From positions 1 through 40,751 of the forward strand of contig CANJHS010000027.1 of the NCBI GenBank assembly GCA_947474225.1: a stretch of 40,751 nt of DNA, given 5' to 3'. Positions 33,828-40,751 of this stretch are shown here, one piece after another. How positions within the stretch are numbered: the first letter of the stretch is position 1; every line of letters starts with the position of its first letter. The notes beneath the pieces are model-generated. The model ran no database searches. It was given only the letters and a program-made list of their open reading frames with translations, and was not told where the DNA came from. The position numbers and the translations under genes were made by a program. Origin of the DNA: Roseiflexaceae bacterium. GTDB taxonomy: Bacteria > Chloroflexota > Chloroflexia > Chloroflexales > Roseiflexaceae.

Positions 33828-35951
33828 ATGGGCGCATCGAGTACGGATGTGTTATTTACTCCGGTCCCCAGTCGTATCGGCCGACTGACCGACATTGCCT
33901 ACAACTATTGGTGGGCATGGAATCCAAGCGCGACCGATTTGTTTCGCCGCGTTGATACGACGTTATGGGAAGAAATCTACCACAACCCCATTCAATTTCT
34001 GCGCAATGTCCGACAAAAGAATCTCGTCGCCGCAAGCCGCGATGCGCAATGGCTCGCTGATTACGACGCCGTTATCGCTGCATTCGATGCATACATGGGC
34101 AACACGCAGACCTGGTTTAAGCGAACATATCCCACGCAAAAGGCATCAATCGCCTACTTCTCAGCCGAATTCGGCATCCACGAATCCCTGCCCATCTATT
34201 CTGGTGGTCTGGGCATTTTGGCTGGTGACCACGTCAAAGAAGCCAGCGATCTCGATTTGCCGTTTGTGGCAGTTGGATTCATTTACCCCCAGGGCTACTT
34301 TCGTCAACGGCTCGATCAGAGTGGCTGGCAAGAGGCCATCAACACCAAGATGAGCTTCGCAGACATCGCCGCATATCCTGCGCTCACCCCGAGCGGTGAC
34401 GAAGTCGTGGTCGAAGTCGAGTTGCCGGGTCGCACCATCTACGCCAAAGTCTACAAACTCCACATCGGCCGTGTCGCCTTGTATTTGATGGATACCGATA
34501 TCCATCCCAATAGTCCGAGCGACCGTGAGTTGTCGGCCCGGCTCTATGGCGGTGATCACGACATGCGTGTCGCACAGGAATTGGTGCTCGGCGTCGGTGG
34601 CGTGCGTGCGTTGCGACAGTTGGGGATTGCTCCGACGGTATGGCACATGAACGAAGGGCATTCGGCATTTTTGGTGCTCGAATTGGCACGCGAATTGGTT
34701 GCCAATGGGGTGCCGTTCATGGATGCCTTCGAGAAGGTCAAAGCCCAAGCGGTCTTTACCACACACACCCCGGTACCTGCCGGCAACGATGCATTTTCGC
34801 TCGATCTCATCGATAAGTACTTCGCACGCTACTGGGACCAATTGGGCATCAGTCGTGACGAATTCATGAACATCGCCATGCAGCAGCAGTCTTGGGGTCC
34901 CAGCTTTGCGATGACCGTGCTGGCCCTGCGTTTATCGCAGATGCACAACGGCGTCAGCAAGTTGCACGGCGAAGTAGCCCGTTCGATGTGGCAGTGGCTC
35001 TACCCCGGCGCGACACCGGACGAAGTACCTATCACCTCGGTCACCAATGGCGTACATTCGGCATCGTGGTTGGCGCCGCGAATGAACGATCTGTACACGT
35101 CCGTATTGGGCAAAGACTGGTACGACCACCTCGACGAGCCGGCGCTGTGGGATACTTTGACCAAAAGTGACGATGCTGCCTTTTGGCAGGCACGGATGCA
35201 CCTCAAGAACGTGCTCGTCCAGTTTGTCCGTGAGCGGCTGGCGCAACGGCACACGCGGTTGGGATTCCCACCGGTGGCGTGGCCTATTTTCGATAACAAC
35301 ACATTGACCATTGGCTTTGCGCGGCGCTTTGCGACCTACAAGCGGGCCACATTGTTGTTCAAGGATGCCGAACGCCTCAAAGCAATCCTCAATAATCCCG
35401 CTCGCCCGATCCAGATGGTCTTTGCGGGCAAGGCACATCCTGCCGACGAGCCAGGCAAACACTTCATCCAAGATGTCTATCGGCGCTCCCAAGAGCCGGG
35501 TTTTGCAGGCAAAATCGTCTTCTTGGAAGAATACGATATGTGTGTGGCACGGGCCTTGGTGCAAGGTGTCGACGTCTGGTTGAATACCCCGCGCCGGCCG
35601 TACGAAGCCAGCGGTACCAGCGGCCAAAAAGCCAGCTTGAACGGCATCCCGAACCTGAGTATCCTGGATGGCTGGTGGCCCGAAGCGTACAACGGCAGCA
35701 ACGGCTGGGCGATTGGCGACGAGCGCCACTACGACAACCTCGACGAACAGGATTGGAACGACGCCCAGCATCTCTACCACCTGCTCGAAAACGAGGTCGC
35801 ACCGGCCTACTATGACCGCAACGCAGACGGTGTGTCGGCGCGCTGGGTCGCTATCTCAAAGGCTGCCATTGCCACCTGTGCCCCGCAGTTTAGTACCCGA
35901 CGCATGCTCAAAGAATACGTGAATCGGTTGTATCTCACGGTCTCAAAATAA
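33828..35951 (+). CDS. glgP: Alpha-glucan (glycogen/maltodextrin) phosphorylase, short type
   Basis: The 707-residue enzyme cleaves alpha-1,4-glucans with phosphate to release glucose-1-phosphate, using PLP. AYFSAEFGIHESLPIYSGGLGILAGDH (from about 107) is the N-terminal signature of the shorter alpha-glucan phosphorylase group, and PLP binds at K601 in GTSGQKASLNG, next to IPNLSILDGWW. Classical GlgP has about 800-840 residues; the short group has about 700-850 and often lacks allosteric segments. WHMNEGHSAFLVLE and HTPVPAGNDAF are also visible. GAGGTG precedes the ATG at 33828. A terminator 17 bases after the stop makes it a single-gene unit. Confidence 0.93.
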   Translation: MGASSTDVLFTPVPSRIGRLTDIAYNYWWAWNPSATDLFRRVDTTLWEEIYHNPIQFLRNVRQKNLVAASRDAQWLADYDAVIAAFDAYMGNTQTWFKRTYPTQKASIAYFSAEFGIHESLPIYSGGLGILAGDHVKEASDLDLPFVAVGFIYPQGYFRQRLDQSGWQEAINTKMSFADIAAYPALTPSGDEVVVEVELPGRTIYAKVYKLHIGRVALYLMDTDIHPNSPSDRELSARLYGGDHDMRVAQELVLGVGGVRALRQLGIAPTVWHMNEGHSAFLVLELARELVANGVPFMDAFEKVKAQAVFTTHTPVPAGNDAFSLDLIDKYFARYWDQLGISRDEFMNIAMQQQSWGPSFAMTVLALRLSQMHNGVSKLHGEVARSMWQWLYPGATPDEVPITSVTNGVHSASWLAPRMNDLYTSVLGKDWYDHLDEPALWDTLTKSDDAAFWQARMHLKNVLVQFVRERLAQRHTRLGFPPVAWPIFDNNTLTIGFARRFATYKRATLLFKDAERLKAILNNPARPIQMVFAGKAHPADEPGKHFIQDVYRRSQEPGFAGKIVFLEEYDMCVARALVQGVDVWLNTPRRPYEASGTSGQKASLNGIPNLSILDGWWPEAYNGSNGWAIGDERHYDNLDEQDWNDAQHLYHLLENEVAPAYYDRNADGVSARWVAISKAAIATCAPQFSTRRMLKEYVNRLYLTVSK

Positions 35952-35967
35952 GCCAATCCGCGTGCGA

Positions 35968-36000
35968 ATCACCCTCTCCGGCATTGCCGGAGAGGGTGAT
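35968..36000 (+). terminator. Rho-independent terminator after the glucan phosphorylase
   Basis: A perfect 15 bp stem, ATCACCCTCTCCGGC pairing with GCCGGAGAGGGTGAT across an ATT loop. It is followed by TTCTT, a weak T-run. Confidence 0.8.
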
Positions 36001-36003
36001 TTC

Positions 36004-36032
36004 TTGTAAATAATTAAATTATTCGATAAAAT
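36004..36032 (+). promoter_or_regulatory. Probable promoter of the RCC1-repeat gene
   Basis: TTGTAA (36004-36009) and TAAAAT (36027-36032) are 17 bases apart, with 4 and 5 of 6 matches, in a very AT-rich stretch unlike the rest of the contig. A second -10-like box (TATTAT) lies shortly downstream. Confidence 0.45.
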
Positions 36033-36084
36033 ATGATATTATGAGAAATATTTTACGACATAACTTTGGTGAGGAATACGTTGT

Positions 36085-37719
36085 ATGAGGAATTCGTATC
36101 GTTTCTTTTTAATTAGTGTCGTATTGGTGGTGAGTTTTGGAGCTGTTTATGAACGATTCACATCCTACTCACAAATTCGTACGCTCGGAGACATGCAGAT
36201 AACTGCTGGACTTTCGCATAGCTGTGCAATTCTGACTAACGGTAATGTAAAGTGCTGGGGGTATAACGCGAACGGTGAACTTGGGTTGGGTAATACGACA
36301 AACCGGGGAACAACCTCAGGTGACATGGGTGCGAACCTGCCTGTCATTGATTTAGGGAGCGGGAGCGATGGAAAGAATTACACCGCCAAATCGTTGAGTG
36401 CCGGTGATTCACACACGTGTGCAATTCTCAATGATAATTCGCTGAAGTGCTGGGGACTCAATGCGTCGGGGCAGCTTGGTATTGGCAATCTGTTGAGTAA
36501 AGGCGATGCGAGTAATGAAATGGGGAATAATCTCTCCAAAGTGAACCTCGGCACCGGCAAAACTGCCAAATTTGTGAGTGCTGGAGTGGCCCATACCTGT
36601 GCGATCCTCAATGACAACACCCTGAAGTGTTGGGGAGCGAATGCGAGCGGGCAACTTGGATACGGCAACGACGTTGACCTCAAAGCGCCGAAAGCTTCGT
36701 CAATCGCATTTGAAACTGGACGCACGGTCACTGCGGTGAGTGCCGGGATTGCGCATACATGTGTGATTCTCGACGACAACTCGGTGCATTGTTGGGGCAA
36801 AAATGCAAGTGGGCAATTAGGTCTCGAAAACACGACAACATTGAACGCTCCGAGCTCCACTGCGGTGAAACTCGGTACTGGTCTCACTGCTGCAAAAATA
36901 AGTTCTCGAGGTGATCATTCCTGCGTAATACTCAACAACGGTAGTGCAAAGTGTTGGGGGAATAACATAAACGGGCAACTTGGACAGAATACTGATAATA
37001 GCTTGTTGACGACGATTGGAGCGTTATCGGATCAAATGGGCGATAATTTGCCCGCGATCTATCTCGGGGATGGGCGAACGGCATTGGCAATTACGACATC
37101 GAATGCGAACAATGCTGGCGACTTACTTTATGGAAATACGTGTGTGATTTTGGACGACTATACCGTGAAGTGCTGGGGTGCCAATGCGTTCTTTCAATTG
37201 GGCAGGGGTACTGGCAGCCCCACGACTGATAGTACGGGCGTTGTAGCGGGGCAGATGACAAATCTCTTGCCGATATCCCTCGGTACCGGGTTGAACGCAA
37301 GGCAGATCGCGCTCGGGGGTATGCATGTGTGTACCGTGCTGGGGAGCTATACGGTCAAATGTTGGGGGTGGGGGGGACGTGGTCAGCTGGGCCAGGAGAG
37401 CTGGATTAACCGTGGGTATTCCATGATGGGTGATAATCTGCTAGGAACAAATCTCTCTGAGCCATTAGCAGTGGCTGCAACTGCGGTCTCGTTTTTGTTG
37501 ACCACCACTGCAACCGCATCTAAGCTGCCAATTCCTTCAAAAACACCTACACGTGCAAAATCGCCCACACGGATTCCTTCAAAAACACCAACTCGTGCAA
37601 AATCGCCCACACGGAAACGAATACTGGTATATCCGTCCATGCCGTCAGCTACACGCACAGCAACGCGTACCAGAACGGTGACACGAACGTTGTCGCCAAC
37701 CATCACGGTTTCGCCGTAA
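36085..37719 (+). CDS. Secreted RCC1-repeat protein with seven repeats and a Ser/Thr/Pro-rich tail
   Basis: The 544-residue protein has a basic N-terminus and a membrane helix (8-22) acting as signal anchor or uncleaved signal peptide. Seven RCC1-type repeats follow, each with H-(S/T)-C-x-(I/V)-L, 7-8 residues, then K-C-W-G and usually SGQLG; the CWG sites are at 57, 122, 182, 236, 290, 363 and 426. Seven units fit a closed seven-bladed beta-propeller, and the two cysteines in each may form a disulfide. The tail (470-544) is hydrophobic then rich in K-T-P-T-R and T-R-T, a likely disordered or glycosylated stalk. No sortase motif. Base composition is lower in GC than in its neighbours. Such secreted RCC1 proteins are thought to bind proteins or glycans; the target is unknown. 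Confidence 0.85.
   Translation: MRNSYRFFLISVVLVVSFGAVYERFTSYSQIRTLGDMQITAGLSHSCAILTNGNVKCWGYNANGELGLGNTTNRGTTSGDMGANLPVIDLGSGSDGKNYTAKSLSAGDSHTCAILNDNSLKCWGLNASGQLGIGNLLSKGDASNEMGNNLSKVNLGTGKTAKFVSAGVAHTCAILNDNTLKCWGANASGQLGYGNDVDLKAPKASSIAFETGRTVTAVSAGIAHTCVILDDNSVHCWGKNASGQLGLENTTTLNAPSSTAVKLGTGLTAAKISSRGDHSCVILNNGSAKCWGNNINGQLGQNTDNSLLTTIGALSDQMGDNLPAIYLGDGRTALAITTSNANNAGDLLYGNTCVILDDYTVKCWGANAFFQLGRGTGSPTTDSTGVVAGQMTNLLPISLGTGLNARQIALGGMHVCTVLGSYTVKCWGWGGRGQLGQESWINRGYSMMGDNLLGTNLSEPLAVAATAVSFLLTTTATASKLPIPSKTPTRAKSPTRIPSKTPTRAKSPTRKRILVYPSMPSATRTATRTRTVTRTLSPTITVSP
37531..37614 (+). repeat. Two tandem copies of a 42 bp repeat inside the RCC1-protein tail
   Basis: 37531-37572 and 37573-37614 are identical except for two bases and encode repeated IPSKTPTRAKSPTR. 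The unit length, a multiple of three, keeps the frame, so copy number can vary. Confidence 0.9.
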
Positions 37720-37753
37720 GCCTGGTGCGTCATCTGCAAGCACGCAGGCTATC

Positions 37754-37784
37754 ACCCCGTCCAGCTCTGCTGGACGGGGTTTTT
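37754..37784 (+). terminator. Rho-independent terminator after the RCC1-repeat gene
   Basis: ACCCCGTCCAGC-TCT-GCTGGACGGGGT, a perfect 12 bp stem, followed by TTTT. It lies 34 bases beyond the stop. Confidence 0.9.
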
Positions 37785-37944
37785 GTGGGCGCGGCGTGGC
37801 GCACGGGGCAGTCCCGTTTTCGGCACGGCACGCTGCCGCGGGGCAGCTGCATGGGGCTGTAGCGGCGCAGTGCATCAGCGCTCTGGGGAGTTGGGTCGGG
37901 TCGGAGCAGACGACGGTCGGAGTGGAGTGGGTTGCGCCGTGCGT

Positions 37945-37979
37945 GCCCCGTCCGGCGGATCCGGGCGGGGCCTTTCTCA
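37945..37979. terminator. Second GC-rich hairpin in the gap, possible terminator
   Basis: GCCCCGTCCGG pairs with CCGGGCGGGGC (one U-G pair) around CGGAT, followed on the plus strand by CTTTCTC. It lies 160 bases after the terminator of the RCC1 gene. The rest of 37785-37991 is very GC-rich, with no gene I can support. Confidence 0.35.
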
Positions 37980-37991
37980 CAAAAGAAAAAA

Positions 37992-38705
37992 TTAGAGCGG
38001 ATTTTTGCTGGCGGTGCCTTGGTAGCGCGGGTATTGGGGCAGGGTCTGGCGAATTTTGTCGATGCGGATCATGGTGCGTGGCTCGAGCGGCGCAGCCTCG
38101 ATAGGGACGATGTCGCGGAGCAGGCCGCCCAGTGTTTTGATGGCCTTGGTGGCATCGGCGACTTCTTGTTCGGGGGTAGGGCCCTTGGGGGCATAGACGA
38201 CGCCGTTGACCGCACAGAGCGGCAAGAGATACTCGACCAGGGTGCGCAATTCGGCAACAGCGCGGGCGGTAGACAGATTGTATTGGCCGCGGTAGTCCCA
38301 ATTGTGACCGATGACTTCGGCGCGTTCGGCGATGATGTGGACGTTTTTGAGCTCGAGCTTTTCGGCGACATGGACGAGGAATTTGCACTTTTTGGCGATG
38401 CTTTCGGCCAACGTGACATGGGTCGATGGCCACATAATCGCCAAAATGATGCCGGGGATGCCAGCGCCGGTGCCCACGTCGATCATGCGCTTGGGCGGGG
38501 TGGCCCAAAACGGGAGGTAGGTCAGGGCATCGAGGACGTGCTTGGTGACCATTTGTGCGGGATCTTTGATGGCAGTCAGATTGAGCATCTCGTTCCACTC
38601 GCGCAGGGTCTCGAGGTAGGTCACCAGGGCTTCCCGCTGCGTCGGCGTAATGGCAATCATGTGGCGGCCGAGGTAGGTATCAATGGGTTCGAAGAATTCA
38701 ATCAC
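37992..38705 (-). CDS. rsmG: 16S rRNA (guanine-N7)-methyltransferase RsmG (GidB)
   Basis: The 237-residue product methylates N7 of G527 in 16S rRNA with SAM; loss gives low-level streptomycin resistance in other bacteria. The SAM site reads MIDVGTGAGIPGIILA (73-88), and STARAVAELRTLVEY matches the conserved RsmG catalytic region. LNLTAIKDP (40-48) is the typical N-terminal motif. Translation probably starts at a GTG at 38705 that overlaps the stop of nadD as GTGA, with GGAG six bases upstream. Length and motifs match the family. It is followed by a GC-rich gap. Confidence 0.92.
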   Translation of the reverse strand: MIEFFEPIDTYLGRHMIAITPTQREALVTYLETLREWNEMLNLTAIKDPAQMVTKHVLDALTYLPFWATPPKRMIDVGTGAGIPGIILAIMWPSTHVTLAESIAKKCKFLVHVAEKLELKNVHIIAERAEVIGHNWDYRGQYNLSTARAVAELRTLVEYLLPLCAVNGVVYAPKGPTPEQEVADATKAIKTLGGLLRDIVPIEAAPLEPRTMIRIDKIRQTLPQYPRYQGTASKNPL

Positions 38706-39295
38706 AGTGTGCTCCGATAGAGCCCGTGTCGGGCGATATAGTCAGCTACCAGCGGTGGCACGAGGTCATCAATGGGGAGTCCGGCGGCGCAGTTGTGTCG
38801 GATGGTACTACTCGAAACCGCCAATTCTGGGACCACGATGGGGTGTATACGGCCGCCGAATGATGGAATTGCGGCGGTGAGCGTAGCGACTTCGAGTTGT
38901 GTGCCCGGACGGTTGACGATGGCGAGGTGACACAGGCCACCGATGTCGGCCGCGCGGTACCACTGCGGGAGCAATGCGGCGGCGTCAGCACCGAGGATGA
39001 GGGTCAGCTCCCAGTCGGGGCGGGACAGTGCGATTAGGGTGTCGATGGTATACGAAGGACCAGTCCGTTGGAGCTCGATGTCGCTGACGCGAAAGCCGGC
39101 TTCATCGGCTGCGGCCTGCGTGCACATCGCGAGCCGTTGCTGGCTGCTGGCGTGTGGGGCAGCACGGTGCGGCGGGGTATGACTGGGTATGAGCAAAATC
39201 TGCGCCAGATCCAGGTGGAGAGCGACCTGTCGACCGATAGAGATGTGCCCATTGTGGATGGGATCGTATGTGCCGCCGAGAATTCCGATGCGCAT
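38702..39295 (-). CDS. nadD: Nicotinate-nucleotide adenylyltransferase NadD
   Basis: The 197-residue protein (from MRIGILGGTY) joins ATP with nicotinate mononucleotide to make deamido-NAD in NAD synthesis. GGTYDPIHNGH (7-17) is the nucleotidyltransferase H-x-G-H loop, and SYTIDTL and the closing SSSTIRHN motif (the I-S-S-T-x-I-R sequence) are typical. A GTG at 39307 would add four residues; the ATG at 39295 was preferred as it gives the family's usual start, but neither has a strong ribosome site. It overlaps rsmG by four bases, so the two genes are coupled. Confidence 0.92.
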   Translation of the reverse strand: MRIGILGGTYDPIHNGHISIGRQVALHLDLAQILLIPSHTPPHRAAPHASSQQRLAMCTQAAADEAGFRVSDIELQRTGPSYTIDTLIALSRPDWELTLILGADAAALLPQWYRAADIGGLCHLAIVNRPGTQLEVATLTAAIPSFGGRIHPIVVPELAVSSSTIRHNCAAGLPIDDLVPPLVADYIARHGLYRSTL

Positions 39296-39397
39296 GCGCT
39301 CGCTCACTGTTGCCTATTGTTGATATTATCGCAGATTCGTCGCAGGATTGTTGGTGTGCGGTGTAACGCGTGTAGATGCGAAGAAGCCGGGTTTTCC

Positions 39398-39426
39398 TTG
39401 ACAGATAGCCGAATAGGCACTATCGT
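39398..39426 (+). promoter_or_regulatory. Promoter of the class II aldolase-like gene
   Basis: TTGACA (39398-39403, full consensus) and TATCGT (39421-39426, 4 of 6) are 17 bases apart. The transcript would start near 39433, leaving a leader of about 78 bases before the ATG at 39511. Confidence 0.6.
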
Positions 39427-39472
39427 AGTATGTGTTTGTGAACAAGAGGCGCAGTGCGCCGACGACGACTCA

Positions 39473-39491
39473 GAACCATCGCGGATGGTTC
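39473..39491 (+). promoter_or_regulatory. Hairpin in the leader of the aldolase-like gene
   Basis: GAACCAT-CGCGG-ATGGTTC forms a 7 bp stem 20 bases before the ATG. It is followed by AAGGATGA, the probable ribosome site, so it could affect translation. A smaller stem, GGCGC-AGT-GCGCC, lies just upstream. Confidence 0.4.
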
Positions 39492-39510
39492 GCGTCTTAA
39501 GGATGACAGC

Positions 39511-40686
39511 ATGACAGACAGTTCCCATACCCCCGCCTGGACATCGCCATTCCCAACCAACGAAATAATGACGTTCACCATCGCCGGTGAGTCAACGAGC
39601 GAATTCGTCAATCAATTCGCCCTGCGCCTGCGCGACATCATCGTCGCCAAAGGCCATACCTATGCAGCCAATGCCGTCGATGCCACTGGCGAAATCAACG
39701 TGAATGACCCACTGCGCCTCGTCCTCAATATGTGCAACGTCGAAAAGCCCAAGCCAGTCAACCGCAAGGGTCAAGGCACGTTTGTGGCGTCGATATTCGA
39801 AGGTGCCGGCAACGAAGCCAGCGTGATGCACGCGGCATACCCGTTGTTGGTGCGCTCTATTTCGAATCTCATCATCTACAACACCGTCCGTGACGGCGTG
39901 CGCGAGAGCCACTTCATCACCCCCGAGCAGGGCCATTATGTGGTCAAGCACACCGGTAATCTGGCAACAGACTACGAAAACATGTACAAACGCGTGACCC
40001 CATTAGCGCTGAGCCACTTGGTGATCAACAACGACTATGTACCCAATCTGCCGGAGGCATTGTGGAACGGCGAAAAGCCGATGCGCGATATCTGCGACGC
40101 CGGCAAACGGCTCGACACCATGGGCTTGTTGCCGTCCCCCACCCGCATCGAAGACTACTTGACCGACTCCGACATGAAGATGGTCCGCCGCCTGTATGGT
40201 ATTGGTGGATTGAGCTACGGCAATTTGAGTGCTCGTGCAACGCACAACACCGAATACTTCTGGATGTCGGCTTCGGGCGTTGACAAAAGCAAACTCGAGA
40301 CGGTCGGTCGCGATGTCTTGTTGGTGACCGGCTACGTACCGGAGCGGCTCGAAATAACCCTCAGCGTGCCGACCAATGTCGAACCACGACGCGTGTCGGT
40401 CGACGCCATCGAACACTGGATGATCTATCGCGAGCACCCGAGCGTGGGCGCTATTGTCCATGTGCATGCGTGGTGGAGCGATCCGATTCCTTCGACGCAA
40501 GTCAATTACCCATGTGGCACCTACGAAATCGCCGCCGAAGTGGCCGAACTTGTGCGCCAAGCACCAGACCCGTCCCGAGCGGTCATTGGCCTCAAAAACC
40601 ATGGCTTGACTATTACGGGTCATTCCCTCAAAGAAATCTTTGATCGCATCGAAGGCAAAATCGTCCCTCAAATCCCGATGAACTAG
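39511..40686 (+). CDS. Class II aldolase/adducin-family protein with extra N-terminal half
   Basis: The 391-residue protein starts at the ATG at 39511, with AAGGAT ten bases upstream. Residues about 215-388 are a class II aldolase/adducin domain: GGLSYGNLSAR (232-242), SASGVDKSKL (253-262), HVHAWW (H317 and H319, two of the zinc ligands) and LKNHGLTITG (361-370, H364, the third). E301 or E308 near HWMIYREHP fits the catalytic acid. Residues 1-205 contain a helix-rich domain I cannot assign (GQGTFVASIFEGAGNE near 87-102 is its most conserved-looking part). Usual family members have about 210-260 residues, so the first half is an added domain. It would cleave or isomerise a phosphorylated sugar; the substrate cannot be read. 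The contig ends soon after. Confidence 0.82.
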   Translation: MTDSSHTPAWTSPFPTNEIMTFTIAGESTSEFVNQFALRLRDIIVAKGHTYAANAVDATGEINVNDPLRLVLNMCNVEKPKPVNRKGQGTFVASIFEGAGNEASVMHAAYPLLVRSISNLIIYNTVRDGVRESHFITPEQGHYVVKHTGNLATDYENMYKRVTPLALSHLVINNDYVPNLPEALWNGEKPMRDICDAGKRLDTMGLLPSPTRIEDYLTDSDMKMVRRLYGIGGLSYGNLSARATHNTEYFWMSASGVDKSKLETVGRDVLLVTGYVPERLEITLSVPTNVEPRRVSVDAIEHWMIYREHPSVGAIVHVHAWWSDPIPSTQVNYPCGTYEIAAEVAELVRQAPDPSRAVIGLKNHGLTITGHSLKEIFDRIEGKIVPQIPMN

Positions 40687-40740
40687 ATGCGACACAGAGA
40701 AGCGGGGCCGGCCAAAAAACCGCGGGGTGAATTGTGTTGT

Positions 40741-40751
40741 AAAAAAAAAAA
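40741..40751. other. Run of 11 A at the window end
   Basis: The sequence stops in a homopolymer 55 bases after the last gene's stop. Together with the gene cut at position 1 this suggests a contig edge. No hairpin precedes it, so I do not call it a terminator. Confidence 0.5.

Noticed and set aside
37783..37995. Possible 70-residue gene in the GC-rich gap
   Set aside because: Starts next to a terminator, has no ribosome site and a composition typical of chance translation.

Overview
This 40.75 kb window looks like one contig from a GC-rich bacterium. The best guess is a member of the Chloroflexota, but this is an inference from overall gene style: menaquinone-type UbiA plus an ABC1/UbiB kinase, a short alpha-glucan phosphorylase, an S41 protease of the TFGT type, and heptanucleotide repeats between genes. 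There is no rRNA or other marker to settle it. The left edge cuts a DNA methyltransferase gene. The right edge ends in a run of 11 A, which suggests a contig end.

Positions 1-10166 form a defence island. Four genes on the minus strand match the BREX type 3 set: a small BrxF-like protein, a 1248-residue BrxC/PglY ATPase, a SNF2 helicase (BrxHII) and a PglXI-like N6/N4 DNA methyltransferase with a zinc ribbon, cut by the window edge. The last three are joined by two ATGA stop/start overlaps. PglZ and BrxA, expected in this type, would lie beyond the left edge. A near-consensus promoter sits so close to brxF that the message should be almost leaderless, and a 14 bp inverted repeat lies just upstream of its -35 box. 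Divergent from the operon are two paralogous genes of no recognised family. Each carries an R-x4-H motif (RNALIHDA / RNALVHDA) typical of HEPN ribonucleases. They are the strongest candidates here for an undescribed accessory of BREX.

Positions 10356-17564 carry minus-strand metabolic genes: a D-2-hydroxyacid dehydrogenase, an isocitrate/isopropylmalate dehydrogenase-like enzyme, an NAD-dependent epimerase, an FAD oxidoreductase, a flippase-like membrane protein and an ABC1/UbiB kinase. A UbiA prenyltransferase diverges from the kinase, which suggests quinone or lipid metabolism. Next come an S41 protease lacking the usual catalytic lysine, an O6-alkylguanine transferase, an EamA transporter, a CPBP-like membrane protein with a 45-residue membrane peptide, a lone Lrp-type RAM domain, a fatty acid desaturase paired with a PhyH dioxygenase, a tandem DinB protein and a DsbA/FrnE-like oxidoreductase.

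Positions 26644-30538 hold a plus-strand run of a DUF2726-like protein, an amidohydrolase, a zinc alcohol dehydrogenase and a class III aminotransferase. They are followed by a large GT-C-type membrane protein, an unknown 212-residue protein, an alpha-glucan phosphorylase, a secreted seven-repeat RCC1 propeller, the housekeeping pair nadD-rsmG, and a class II aldolase with an unrecognised N-terminal half. I saw no tRNA, rRNA, CRISPR array or insertion sequence.
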